From the NCBI GenBank assembly GCA_934597725.1, contig CAKTSK010000005.1:1-64000 (forward strand): 64,000 nucleotides of DNA, in the 5' to 3' direction. The notes below the pieces were generated by a model. The model was not told the origin of the DNA. It saw only the letters and a list, made by a program, of their open reading frames with translations, and searched no databases. Below, piece after piece: positions 50,547 through 58,192 of this stretch (its first letter is position 1; the number at the start of each line of letters is the position of its first letter). The DNA comes from an uncultured Eubacteriales bacterium (lineage in GTDB: Bacteria > Bacillota > Clostridia > Oscillospirales > Oscillospiraceae). The position numbers were made by a program, and so were the translations under genes.

Positions 50547-51089
50547 TCAGTCCTGATCGACGATGATGCCGTAGCCGCCGTCGTTGCGCTTATAGACCAC
50601 GGAGAAGGCGCCGCCCTCGTCGTCGTTGCGGAAGGCGAAGAAGGTGTGGTCCACCAGATTCATCTGGAGAATGGCTTCCTCCACGCTCATGGGGCGGAAG
50701 AAGAAGCGCTTGGTGCGTACCAGCTGGTAGGCGGCCTCATCCTCGTCCTCCTCGGGAACAAAGTAGCCCTCGTCGGGCAGGGCCTCGAAGGCCTCCTTAC
50801 GCAGGCGCTTTTCCAGGCGGGACTTGTTCTTGCGAAGCTGGCGCTCGATGGACGCCACGGCAGCGTCAACGGAGACAAACATATCGGAGGTGCTCTCGGC
50901 CACGCGGATGACGGTGGCGCCGGAACGGATGGTGACCTCTAAGATATTCCGTCCTTTCTCTACGCTGAAAACAACGGAGGCCTCGGGTTCACTCTGGAAA
51001 TACCGCTCCAGCTTGCCGATCTTCTTCTCCGCATAGGTATGCACACGATTGGGAATGTTCACTTTCTTGTCGGTAAAGGTGAATTTCAT
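50547..51089 (-). CDS. hpf: Ribosome hibernation-promoting factor, long form (copy 2)
   Basis: 180 residues from ATG 51089, with AAAGGAG about 9 nt upstream. HPF domain (KFTFTDKKVNIPNRVHTYAEKKIGKL) and the C-terminal dimerisation domain (SVEEAILQMNLVDHTFFAFRN, VVYKRNDGGYGIIV). The linker is very acidic (FVPEEDEDEAAY). Basic residues NKSRLEKRLRKEAF are more abundant than in copy 1. Two long HPFs in one 20-kb stretch suggest condition-specific use. Confidence 0.95.
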   Translation of the reverse strand: MKFTFTDKKVNIPNRVHTYAEKKIGKLERYFQSEPEASVVFSVEKGRNILEVTIRSGATVIRVAESTSDMFVSVDAAVASIERQLRKNKSRLEKRLRKEAFEALPDEGYFVPEEDEDEAAYQLVRTKRFFFRPMSVEEAILQMNLVDHTFFAFRNDDEGGAFSVVYKRNDGGYGIIVDQD

Positions 51090-51147
51090 GAATGTCAGCT
51101 CCTTTCGTAGGGGCAAGGAGGGGAAGGCTCCCCTTCCTTACGTTCAT

Positions 51148-51176
51148 AGTATACCATACCTTCCCAGAAAAGTCAC
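51148..51176 (-). promoter_or_regulatory. Promoter of hpf copy 2
   Basis: GTGACT (51171-51176) and TATACT (51148-51153) with a 17-bp spacer on the minus strand. Confidence 0.55.
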
Positions 51177-51260
51177 GTTGTTTTTGTGAAAAATAGAAAA
51201 AATCTCTTCCCCCATCCCCCTGTCTCCCCGGCGGAGACAAAAAGAGACAAAAGGCCCCCC

Positions 51261-51377
51261 TTGACCTTTTCCAGAAAATGGGATACCATAGTCCTGGCGG
51301 CAGGCGCTGTCCGTCATGACATCGTTCATTCCATTCTCCTGCTTTCGCGCTTCCTCTTTTGAGGAGGCGCTTTTTTT
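51261..51377 (+). ncRNA. Candidate small RNA of about 82 nt with its own promoter and terminator
   Basis: TTGACC (51261-51266) and TACCAT (51284-51289) are 17 bp apart, predicting a start near 51296. The transcript would end at GCGCTTCCTC-TTTT-GAGGAGGCGC followed by seven T residues (51347-51377). The T-run exists only on the plus strand, yet both flanking genes are on the minus strand, so this terminator needs its own transcript. No ribosome site or convincing peptide is present. The class is unknown. Confidence 0.45.
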
Positions 51378-51390
51378 GCCCCAAGGCACA

Positions 51391-51421
51391 AAAACACCAC
51401 CCCGGCCGGAGCCGGGGTGGT
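51391..51421 (-). terminator. Terminator of the yabP-yabQ-divIC-yabR run
   Basis: ACCACCCCGGC and GCCGGGGTGGT with loop CGGA, followed on the minus strand by GTTTTTG. Confidence 0.85.
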
Positions 51422-51430
51422 GGCAGGTTC

Positions 51431-51910
51431 TCAGCGGTGGCCGCTGCGGCGGGAGCCGCGCTTATCGGTCATCTTCAGGTCGGACAGGCGGCTGTCGGAG
51501 GCCTGCATGAACTGCTTCAGGCGGGCCTCAAAGTCTGCCGGGCCGGCCTGCTGGCTGGCAGCCCGGGGCTGGCCGCTGTGGTAGCCGCCGCCGGTGCGGG
51601 CATGGCTGCGGCCGCCGCCCCGGAAGTCGGAGCGGGGCGCACGGTCCCGGCCGGCGTTCTGAGGACGAGGAGGAGAGGGGGTGGCTTTCTTGATGGACAG
51701 GTTGATCCGACCGACCTCGTCGATGCCGACTACCTTGACCTTCACGGTCTGGCCCTCGGTCAGAAAATCGCTGACGTTGGCCACATAGGAGTGGGCGATC
51801 TCAGAGATGTGGACCAGACCCGACCGTCCCCCGGGCAAAGAGACGAATGCGCCGAATTTGGTGATACTTTTGATGGTTCCTTCCAGGACTGCGCCTACAC
51901 TGATTTCCAT
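51431..51910 (-). CDS. yabR: S1 RNA-binding domain protein (YabR-like)
   Basis: 159 residues. Residues 3-73 are an S1 domain (VGAVLEGTIKSITKFGAFVSLPGG, GLVHISEIAHSYV, VKVKVVGIDEVGRINLSIKKA). The rest is a basic low-complexity Arg/Gly/Ser tail ending DKRGSRRSGHR, typical of RNA-binding extensions. Position after divIC matches the conserved Firmicutes order. It probably acts on RNA or ribosomes in the cytosol. Confidence 0.9.
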   Translation of the reverse strand: MEISVGAVLEGTIKSITKFGAFVSLPGGRSGLVHISEIAHSYVANVSDFLTEGQTVKVKVVGIDEVGRINLSIKKATPSPPRPQNAGRDRAPRSDFRGGGRSHARTGGGYHSGQPRAASQQAGPADFEARLKQFMQASDSRLSDLKMTDKRGSRRSGHR

Positions 51911-51971
51911 AGATGGTGAGAATCCTCCTCGTTAAAATAGGCTCATAACTGAGCAAAAAAGAGCGCCGCTC

Positions 51972-52250
51972 TTAGTCTGCAATGTGAAACACCCGGTCGT
52001 TTGGCCCCACCAGGCCCAGCTTCTCCCGGGCCAGATCCTCCAGGAAGGAGGGGTCATGACGGTTTTCGATGGCGTTGGAAAGCTCGGTGTTTGTCTGGGT
52101 CTGTTCGCTGACCTGTTGGGTCAGGCTCTCCACGTCGGCGTTGGCTGCGGCGATCTTCTGCCGCACGCCGATCAGCAGAAAGACCATGTATGCCAGCAGG
52201 ACCAGAAAGAGGATCCTCATCAGAAGACCAGCCTTTTTGGAGCGAAACAT
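51972..52250 (-). CDS. divIC: Septum formation initiator, DivIC/FtsB family
   Basis: 92 residues from ATG 52250, behind GGGAGG. A short basic N-terminus, one membrane helix (ILFLVLLAYMVFLLIGV) and a coiled coil (IAAANADVESLTQQVSEQTQTNTELSNAI) ending in the DivIC signature FLEDLAREKLGLVGPND. It acts in the divisome as a bitopic membrane protein. Its first 197 nt overlap the 3' end of the yabQ frame. Confidence 0.92.
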   Translation of the reverse strand: MFRSKKAGLLMRILFLVLLAYMVFLLIGVRQKIAAANADVESLTQQVSEQTQTNTELSNAIENRHDPSFLEDLAREKLGLVGPNDRVFHIAD

Positions 52251-52764
52251 CAGCTGCCGCCTCCCTTTCTTGGTTTCCACGGCGCACTTCCGCCGGGGAT
52301 CGTGTGCGTGGATGATATATTTTACTCCACACAGCGGAAAAAGAAAAGAACTTTTTCCATTTTTCCCGTCTCCGGTGAAAATATTTTATCAACGGAGCCG
52401 TGAGAACACGCATGATCCACCGCATGGGCCGCAGCGATCCTCCTGCCAGCCGGGCCAGCAGCCGCCAGACCGCCGCCAGGACCCGCCGGACCCAGGGGCT
52501 GGCCAGCCAGAAATACACCGCCGCGCCCAGCGCCAGGCACAGGGCGATATACAGCCGCACCCGGCCGCCGCCCAGGACGATGCCGCAGAAGAACAGGCAG
52601 CCCCAGGCCCCGGCCCAGAACAACAGATCCAGCGCCCCGCCCACCCACTGCCAGGGCAGCGCCAGACGCACCTGCCGCAGCAGGTCATACAGCAGCCCCA
52701 CCCCCAGCCCCATGCTCAGGCACAGCAGCAGGGTGCGGAGCTGGTCCTGCAAGGAGACGCTCAT
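52054..52764 (-). CDS. yabQ: Spore cortex protein YabQ, with a long 3' overlap into divIC
   Basis: 236 residues. The N-terminal YabQ domain has LRTLLLCLSMGLGVGLLYDLLRQVRLA and four hydrophobic stretches to about residue 115. It is needed for spore cortex formation in Bacillus. Its start overlaps the yabP stop (ATGA). From about residue 172 the frame runs inside divIC in another phase and becomes a low-complexity basic sequence. Either a real 197-nt overlap exists or a frameshift near the runs at about 52335-52370 has removed the original stop; the alternate frame ends at 52322. Confidence 0.85.
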   Translation of the reverse strand: MSVSLQDQLRTLLLCLSMGLGVGLLYDLLRQVRLALPWQWVGGALDLLFWAGAWGCLFFCGIVLGGGRVRLYIALCLALGAAVYFWLASPWVRRVLAAVWRLLARLAGGSLRPMRWIMRVLTAPLIKYFHRRREKWKKFFSFSAVWSKIYHPRTRSPAEVRRGNQEREAAADVSLQKGWSSDEDPLSGPAGIHGLSADRRAAEDRRSQRRRGEPDPTGQRTDPDKHRAFQRHRKPS

Positions 52765-53027
52765 CCCCGCAGCAGCCGCCGCAGCAGGCCCTCCCGGGGC
52801 TCCTCTTCCTCCTCGTAGGTCAGGGCGTCCACCCGGCCCCGCACCAGCAGGTCGCCCCCGTCCAGACTGAGTTTCTCAATGTGCAGCTCCTCCCCCCGGA
52901 TGTGCAGGCGGCCGTCCTCGGTGGCCATCACGATGGCGTTCTCGTCAAAGCTCTCCACGCCGGACACGCCGGACACGGTCAGGCGTTCCCGAGACACCAG
53001 GATGATCCGGTGGCCGGTCTGTTCCAT
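52761..53027 (-). CDS. yabP: Sporulation protein YabP
   Basis: 88 residues from ATG 53027 (MEQTGHRIILVSRERLTVSG) behind GAGAGG; ATG 53054, nine codons earlier and behind AAAGGA, is equally possible. The family pattern GVESFDENAIVMATEDGRLHIRGEELHIEKLSLDGGDLLVRG is clear. YabP works with YabQ in spore cortex assembly. A CATATACAT box upstream (near 53092) weakly resembles a sigma-E -10 element. Confidence 0.92.
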   Translation of the reverse strand: MEQTGHRIILVSRERLTVSGVSGVESFDENAIVMATEDGRLHIRGEELHIEKLSLDGGDLLVRGRVDALTYEEEEEPREGLLRRLLRG

Positions 53028-53122
53028 GGGTTGGGTCCTCTCTTCAAAGGGCATACGATCCCATCCTTTCCCGTCGGTCTGATCTTGGGCTATGTATATG
53101 CCCCGCCCCCGCCGGGATAGAA

Positions 53123-53158
53123 CACGTCCCCCGAACCTGGACAGGTCCGGGGGACGTG
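53123..53158 (-). terminator. Hairpin terminator after ilvC
   Basis: CACGTCCCCCG and CGGGGGACGTG pair around a 14-nt loop. A smaller AGGGACC/GGTCCCT hairpin lies between it and ilvC. The T-run is weak. Confidence 0.7.
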
Positions 53159-53189
53159 GGAGAGAAGGGACCCGTGGTCCCTCTTGGTG

Positions 53190-54189
<1,000 letters not shown>

Positions 54190-54209
<20 letters not shown>

Positions 54210-54741
54210 AGTTGAACTCTCCTTTTTCCTTGGTGTCTTCGTCAATGGTATATTTGCCGCGTTCCAGCGCGATCATGCCGGTGCGGACCAGCTCCTCGAT
54301 GCCGAAGTCGGCCAGCAGCTCCTGCACGGCGTCGGTCTTTTTCTCGTCTCCGATGACGGAGAGGGTCAGGGTCTCCTTGGACACATCAATGATGGAGCCC
54401 CGGAAAATGTTGGCGATCTGGATGATCTCGTTCTTGTCCTCGCTGTTCTTGGCCCGTACCTTATACAATACCAGTTCCCGCCGGATGGAGTGGCTGGGGA
54501 CCAGGAGCTTGACCGAGTGGACGGGGACCATCTTGGCCAGCTGGTTGCACATGAGGTTGGTCTGGTTCTCGTTGGCCAGCACCTCAATGGTCATGCGGGA
54601 GATCTTCGGGTCGTCGGTGGTCCCCACGGCCAGGGACTCCACGTTGAAGCCCTTGCGGGAGAACAGGCGGGACACCTGGGACAGCACGCCCGACTCATTG
54701 TCCACCAGAACGGACAGGGTACGCAGTTTCACTTCTTCCAT
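54190..54741 (-). CDS. ilvN: Acetolactate synthase small (regulatory) subunit
   Basis: 183 residues. An N-terminal ACT domain (LSVLVDNESGVLSQVSRLFSRKGFNVESLAVG) and a C-terminal ACT-like domain. It binds valine and controls the catalytic subunit encoded upstream by ilvB, which ends 13 nt earlier. It overlaps ilvC, so the three genes are translationally linked. Confidence 0.95.
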
Positions 54742-54754
54742 GTCTCTTGCCTCC

Positions 54755-56473
54755 TTAGTTCACCAGGAACTCGGTGATGTGGGTGCCGCCGTTGACCATG
54801 GGGCGCACCAGCTCGGTTTCCTCGATGTTGCAGTCGACCACATAGCCCAGGCCCTTCTCCTGCTCGGCCAGGGCCTCCTGGATGGCCTGCTCCAGCTCCT
54901 CCTGGGTGGTCACCCGGGCGCCCTTGAGGCCGTTGGCCTCGGCCAGCTTGACGAAGTCGGGGCCGCGCTCGGTGGTGGTCTGGCTGAAGCGGTTCTCGTA
55001 GATCAGCTCCTGCCACTGGCGGACCATGCCCAGGCGGTGGTTGTTGAAGACGAAGGTGATGACGGGGGCCTTGTAGAACTCCTCGGTGGACAGCTCGTTG
55101 CTGTTCATGCGGAAGCAGCCGTCGCCGGCGATGTGGATGACCGTCTTCTCGGGGTTGCCCAGCTTGGCGCCGATGGCGGCCCCCAGGCCGAAGCCCATGG
55201 TGCCGAAGCCGCCGGAGGTGAGCAGCTGGCCGGGATAGTCAAAGTGGAAGTGCTGGATGGCCCACATCTGGTGCTGGCCCACGTCGGTGGAGACGATGGA
55301 GTCGTCGGGACACAGGCGGGCGATGGTGTTCAGGATCTGCTTGGGGGTCAGGCGGTTGGGGTTCTCGTCGTAAGCGGTCTCGGTGGGGAAGGAGAAGACA
55401 TACTTCTTCCACTCGCTGTGGTCATACTGGGGGACCTTCCGGTTGAGCAGCTCCAGCACCTGACGGGCGTTGCCGATGATGTGGTGGTCGGTCTCCACGT
55501 TCTTGTTGATCTCTGCCCGGTCGATGTCGATCTGGACGATCTTGGCCTGGCGGGCAAAGGTGGCGGGCTTCAGGGCCACCCGGTCGGAGAAGCGGCAGCC
55601 CACGGCGATGAGCAGGTCACAGCCGTCGCAGGCCATGTTGGAGGCCTTGGAGCCGTGCATACCGATCATGCCCGTGGCCAGGGGGTCCCGGCCGGAGATG
55701 CCGCCGCCGCCCATGAGGGTGATGGCCACCGGCGCGTCCAGCCGGCGGGCGAACTCCCGGAACTCCTCGTGGGAGCGGCTGCGGACCACGCCGCCGCCGC
55801 AGATGAGCATGGGCTTTTTGGACACGGCGATCATGTCCACCAGCTTGTTCACGTCCTCCTGGTTGGGCTCGGGCATCTTCAGGCTGCTGGTGCGGGCCCG
55901 GCGGACCAGGTTGGCCAGGCGGCCGGAGGTGATGTGCTTCTCCCGGGGCAGGTATTCATAGTCGGCCTTTTCGGCGGTGACGTTCTTGACGATGTCGATG
56001 AGCACCGGGCCGGGGCGGCCGCTGCGGGCGATGGCGAAGGCCTCGCGGACGGTGTCAGCCAGGGTGTTCACGTCCCGGACCAGGTAGGTACACTTGGTGA
56101 TGGGCATTGCGATGCCGGTGATGTCCACCTCCTGGAAGGCGTCCCGGCCGATGAGGTTCTGGGTCACGTTGCAGGTGATGAACACCACGGGGGACGAGTC
56201 CATGTAAGCGGTGGCGATGCCGGTGGTCAGGTTGGTGGCGCCGGGGCCGGAGGTGGCCAGACAGACCCCCACCCGGCCGGTGGAGCGGGCATAGCCGTCG
56301 GCAGCGTGGGACGCGCCCTGCTCGTGGGCGGTGAGGATGTGGGTGATCCGGTCGCGGTAACGATACAACTCATCATAGACATTCAGGATGGTGCCGCCGG
56401 GGTAGCCGAACACCAGGTCGACGCCCTGTTCCAGCAGGCATTCCATCAAGATCTTGGCACCTGTCATTTCCAT
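54755..56473 (-). CDS. ilvB: Acetolactate synthase large subunit
   Basis: 572 residues, full length. ThDP-enzyme features: VFGYPGGTILNVYDEL with the active-site Glu in AHEQGASHAADGYAR, GPGATNLTTGIATAYMDSSP, and the ThDP/Mg motif GDGCFRMN...FNNHRLGMV. It condenses pyruvate to acetolactate, or with 2-oxobutyrate to acetohydroxybutyrate. AAGGAGG precedes the start. Expression is predicted to be attenuated by the leader peptide and terminator directly upstream. Confidence 0.97.
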   Translation of the reverse strand: MEMTGAKILMECLLEQGVDLVFGYPGGTILNVYDELYRYRDRITHILTAHEQGASHAADGYARSTGRVGVCLATSGPGATNLTTGIATAYMDSSPVVFITCNVTQNLIGRDAFQEVDITGIAMPITKCTYLVRDVNTLADTVREAFAIARSGRPGPVLIDIVKNVTAEKADYEYLPREKHITSGRLANLVRRARTSSLKMPEPNQEDVNKLVDMIAVSKKPMLICGGGVVRSRSHEEFREFARRLDAPVAITLMGGGGISGRDPLATGMIGMHGSKASNMACDGCDLLIAVGCRFSDRVALKPATFARQAKIVQIDIDRAEINKNVETDHHIIGNARQVLELLNRKVPQYDHSEWKKYVFSFPTETAYDENPNRLTPKQILNTIARLCPDDSIVSTDVGQHQMWAIQHFHFDYPGQLLTSGGFGTMGFGLGAAIGAKLGNPEKTVIHIAGDGCFRMNSNELSTEEFYKAPVITFVFNNHRLGMVRQWQELIYENRFSQTTTERGPDFVKLAEANGLKGARVTTQEELEQAIQEALAEQEKGLGYVVDCNIEETELVRPMVNGGTHITEFLVN

Positions 56474-56519
56474 ACGGGTTCCTCCTTCTTTCTCGGGTCT
56501 CTTTTTTCCTTCGGGAAAA

Positions 56520-56570
56520 CAAAAAAGCCCTGTGGTCTTTTACGTGCCAAACGTTAAAACCACAAGAGCC
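56520..56570 (-). terminator. ilvB attenuator terminator
   Basis: On the minus strand GGCTCTTGTGGTTTTAACGT pairs with ACGTAAAAGACCACAGGGC around TTTGGC, followed by TTTTTT. It lies between the leader peptide stop (56627) and ilvB, inside the transcript, as in transcription attenuators. Confidence 0.85.
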
Positions 56571-56626
56571 TGTCAGTTCTCCGCAAATTTACTTTACCAA
56601 GGGCCGCCGCAAGGGGCCTGCGCCGC

Positions 56627-56764
56627 TCAGCCTTGAAAATCATTTGCGCTTCGCTTCCCTGTTCTGGACATAACATTTAGCATTATTTCTGGTACTACTA
56701 CAGCGAGTAGTACCCCAATAATGCTGACAGCCAGAATGTGCAGTTCCACGAAAAACAGATTCAT
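56627..56764 (-). CDS. ilv leader peptide, branched-chain-rich (attenuation)
   Basis: 45 residues from ATG 56764, behind TGAGG about 8 nt away and about 48 nt after the promoter start point. Residues 8-31 contain 15 Ile, Leu or Val out of 24 (LHILAVSIIGVLL and AVVVPEIML). The codons there are GTA four times, CTA twice and ATA, all rare in this GC-rich genome, so stalling would be sensitive to charged tRNA. A terminator with six T residues lies 57 nt after the stop, before ilvB. No T-box motif is present. This looks like classic leader-peptide attenuation in a Clostridia host. Confidence 0.82.
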   Translation of the reverse strand: MNLFFVELHILAVSIIGVLLAVVVPEIMLNVMSRTGKRSANDFQG

Positions 56765-56818
56765 GTTCAATGCCTCACTACGGTGCCTCGTTGGGGGGTG
56801 TATCCTTTGTTGCCTCCA

Positions 56819-56847
56819 ACGATAGCACTTCCCTTCTGGTCTGTCAA
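56819..56847 (-). promoter_or_regulatory. Sigma-A promoter of the ilv operon
   Basis: TTGACA (56842-56847) and TATCGT (56819-56824) with a 17-bp spacer on the minus strand. Confidence 0.7.
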
Positions 56848-56927
56848 TCATTTTTTTCAAATTTTCCGCACTTATTTTTCCCGCGCGCCGCTTCCTCTCT
56901 TTTTTTGTCAACCTTACAGTTTCTGCT

Positions 56928-57842
56928 TCACCAGTTTGTCTCGATTTCCCGGATCTTCTCCTGCAGGGCTTCGTTCACCGGCGTCTGCATCCCATACTGC
57001 TGGGCCAGCCGGCACACGGCGCCGGCGAACAGCTCCACCTCGCTGGGCCGGTGGGCCAGGCTGTCCTGCCGCATGGAGGGCATGGCCTTGGGGTCCAGGC
57101 CGTCCAGCACCGCCAGATAGTCCTGCAGGTCCTTCCGGGTCACCAGGACCCCCTGGCAGGCGCCCACCTTCCGGGCCTCGTCCATGGCCGCGATCATGGT
57201 CTCCCGGGCCTGTCCGGGGGCCTGTACGCCGCCGTAGTCGCAGTCATAGGCCATACAAACCTGATTAACGCCGACGTTAAGCATAAACTTGCACCACATC
57301 CGGTGCAAAATATCCGCTTCCTTCTCCACTGTCACGCCGGCGTCCCGGAAGAGCGTGTAAACCGCTTCCAGCTTTTCTCCCCGGTCGAAGTAGTCCTCCT
57401 CGGGCAGACCCAGAAAGAGGACGCCCTGGTTGGTGTAGGTCAGGCTGGTCCTCTGGCGCACAGCGTCCATGCCCTGGGCCACGCTGTAAAGCACTTTTTC
57501 CGGGCCGAACCTCAGGCTGAGAAGCTCCTCGCTGCTCACGCCGTTGAGGACGGACAGGATCACCGTGTCCTCTCCCACACAGGGCGCGGCCTCGTCCATG
57601 GCCTGCTCCAGATCTGTTCCCTTGACAGCAAACAGGAGCAGGTCGGCCGGGCCGTCGCTGCCGTCGGTAAAGCGGAACGGGCAGGGTTCCCCGTTGCAGA
57701 GGACCTCTGCCTGACGGTACCGCGCCAGCCGCTCTCCTGCGGCCAGGAAGCGGACCCGGTCCGCGCCCAGATGCCGGGACAGGGCGTTGCCGTAGAGGAT
57801 GCCCAGGGCGCCCATGCCTACTATGGTCACCGTTTCGATCAA
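56928..57842 (-). CDS. Ketopantoate reductase family protein (PanE/ApbA)
   Basis: 304 residues from TTG 57842, with AGGAAGG 8 nt upstream. The N-terminal dinucleotide motif IVGMGALGILYG is at the very start. KGTDLEQAMDEAAPCVGEDTVILSVLNGVSSEE and KFMLNVGVNQVC (catalytic Lys region) are family-typical. The usual reaction is NADPH reduction of 2-dehydropantoate to pantoate for CoA synthesis, but many clostridial paralogues act on other keto acids. It follows the ilv promoter region in the same direction but is upstream of it. Confidence 0.88.
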   Translation of the reverse strand: MIETVTIVGMGALGILYGNALSRHLGADRVRFLAAGERLARYRQAEVLCNGEPCPFRFTDGSDGPADLLLFAVKGTDLEQAMDEAAPCVGEDTVILSVLNGVSSEELLSLRFGPEKVLYSVAQGMDAVRQRTSLTYTNQGVLFLGLPEEDYFDRGEKLEAVYTLFRDAGVTVEKEADILHRMWCKFMLNVGVNQVCMAYDCDYGGVQAPGQARETMIAAMDEARKVGACQGVLVTRKDLQDYLAVLDGLDPKAMPSMRQDSLAHRPSEVELFAGAVCRLAQQYGMQTPVNEALQEKIREIETNW

Positions 57843-58009
57843 ACTGATCACCTTCCTATGTTTTCCGCCGGCCCCGGGCCGCAGCCCGGCGGCACAGCGC
57901 AATGTCATCGTAGGCCGGACCACCGCCCGGCCAGGGATCTATCCCGTATTTTATCACAAAATCCCCCCTGGGAAAACTGGAAATCTGCCCCGATTTGCCC
58001 TTGAGGGCG

Positions 58010-58037
58010 TTGCATTTTCGTCGCCCCGTGCTATACT
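58010..58037 (+). promoter_or_regulatory. Sigma-A promoter of the aminopeptidase gene
   Basis: TTGCAT (58010-58015) and TATACT (58032-58037) with a 16-bp spacer, about 155 nt before the start. The interval 57843-58009 also holds a weak minus-strand promoter candidate for the reductase gene (TAAAAT near 57949). Confidence 0.65.
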
Positions 58038-58192
58038 GGACCTGCCCCTTTCCGCCCTTTGGGCGGCAATAGGCTGTCATTTCTGGCATGTTCACAAATC
58101 TGCCGGGACCCTGGCCGGGACTTTTGTGGGTTCTTTCCCCTGCTTTCCGGCGGGACGCCCCCGTGTTCATTTTGACATCAGGAGGTTCTTTC

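Noticed and set aside
56474..56911. T-box leader before ilvB
   Set aside because: No AGGGTGGNACCGCG-type antiterminator motif; the evidence points to leader-peptide attenuation instead.
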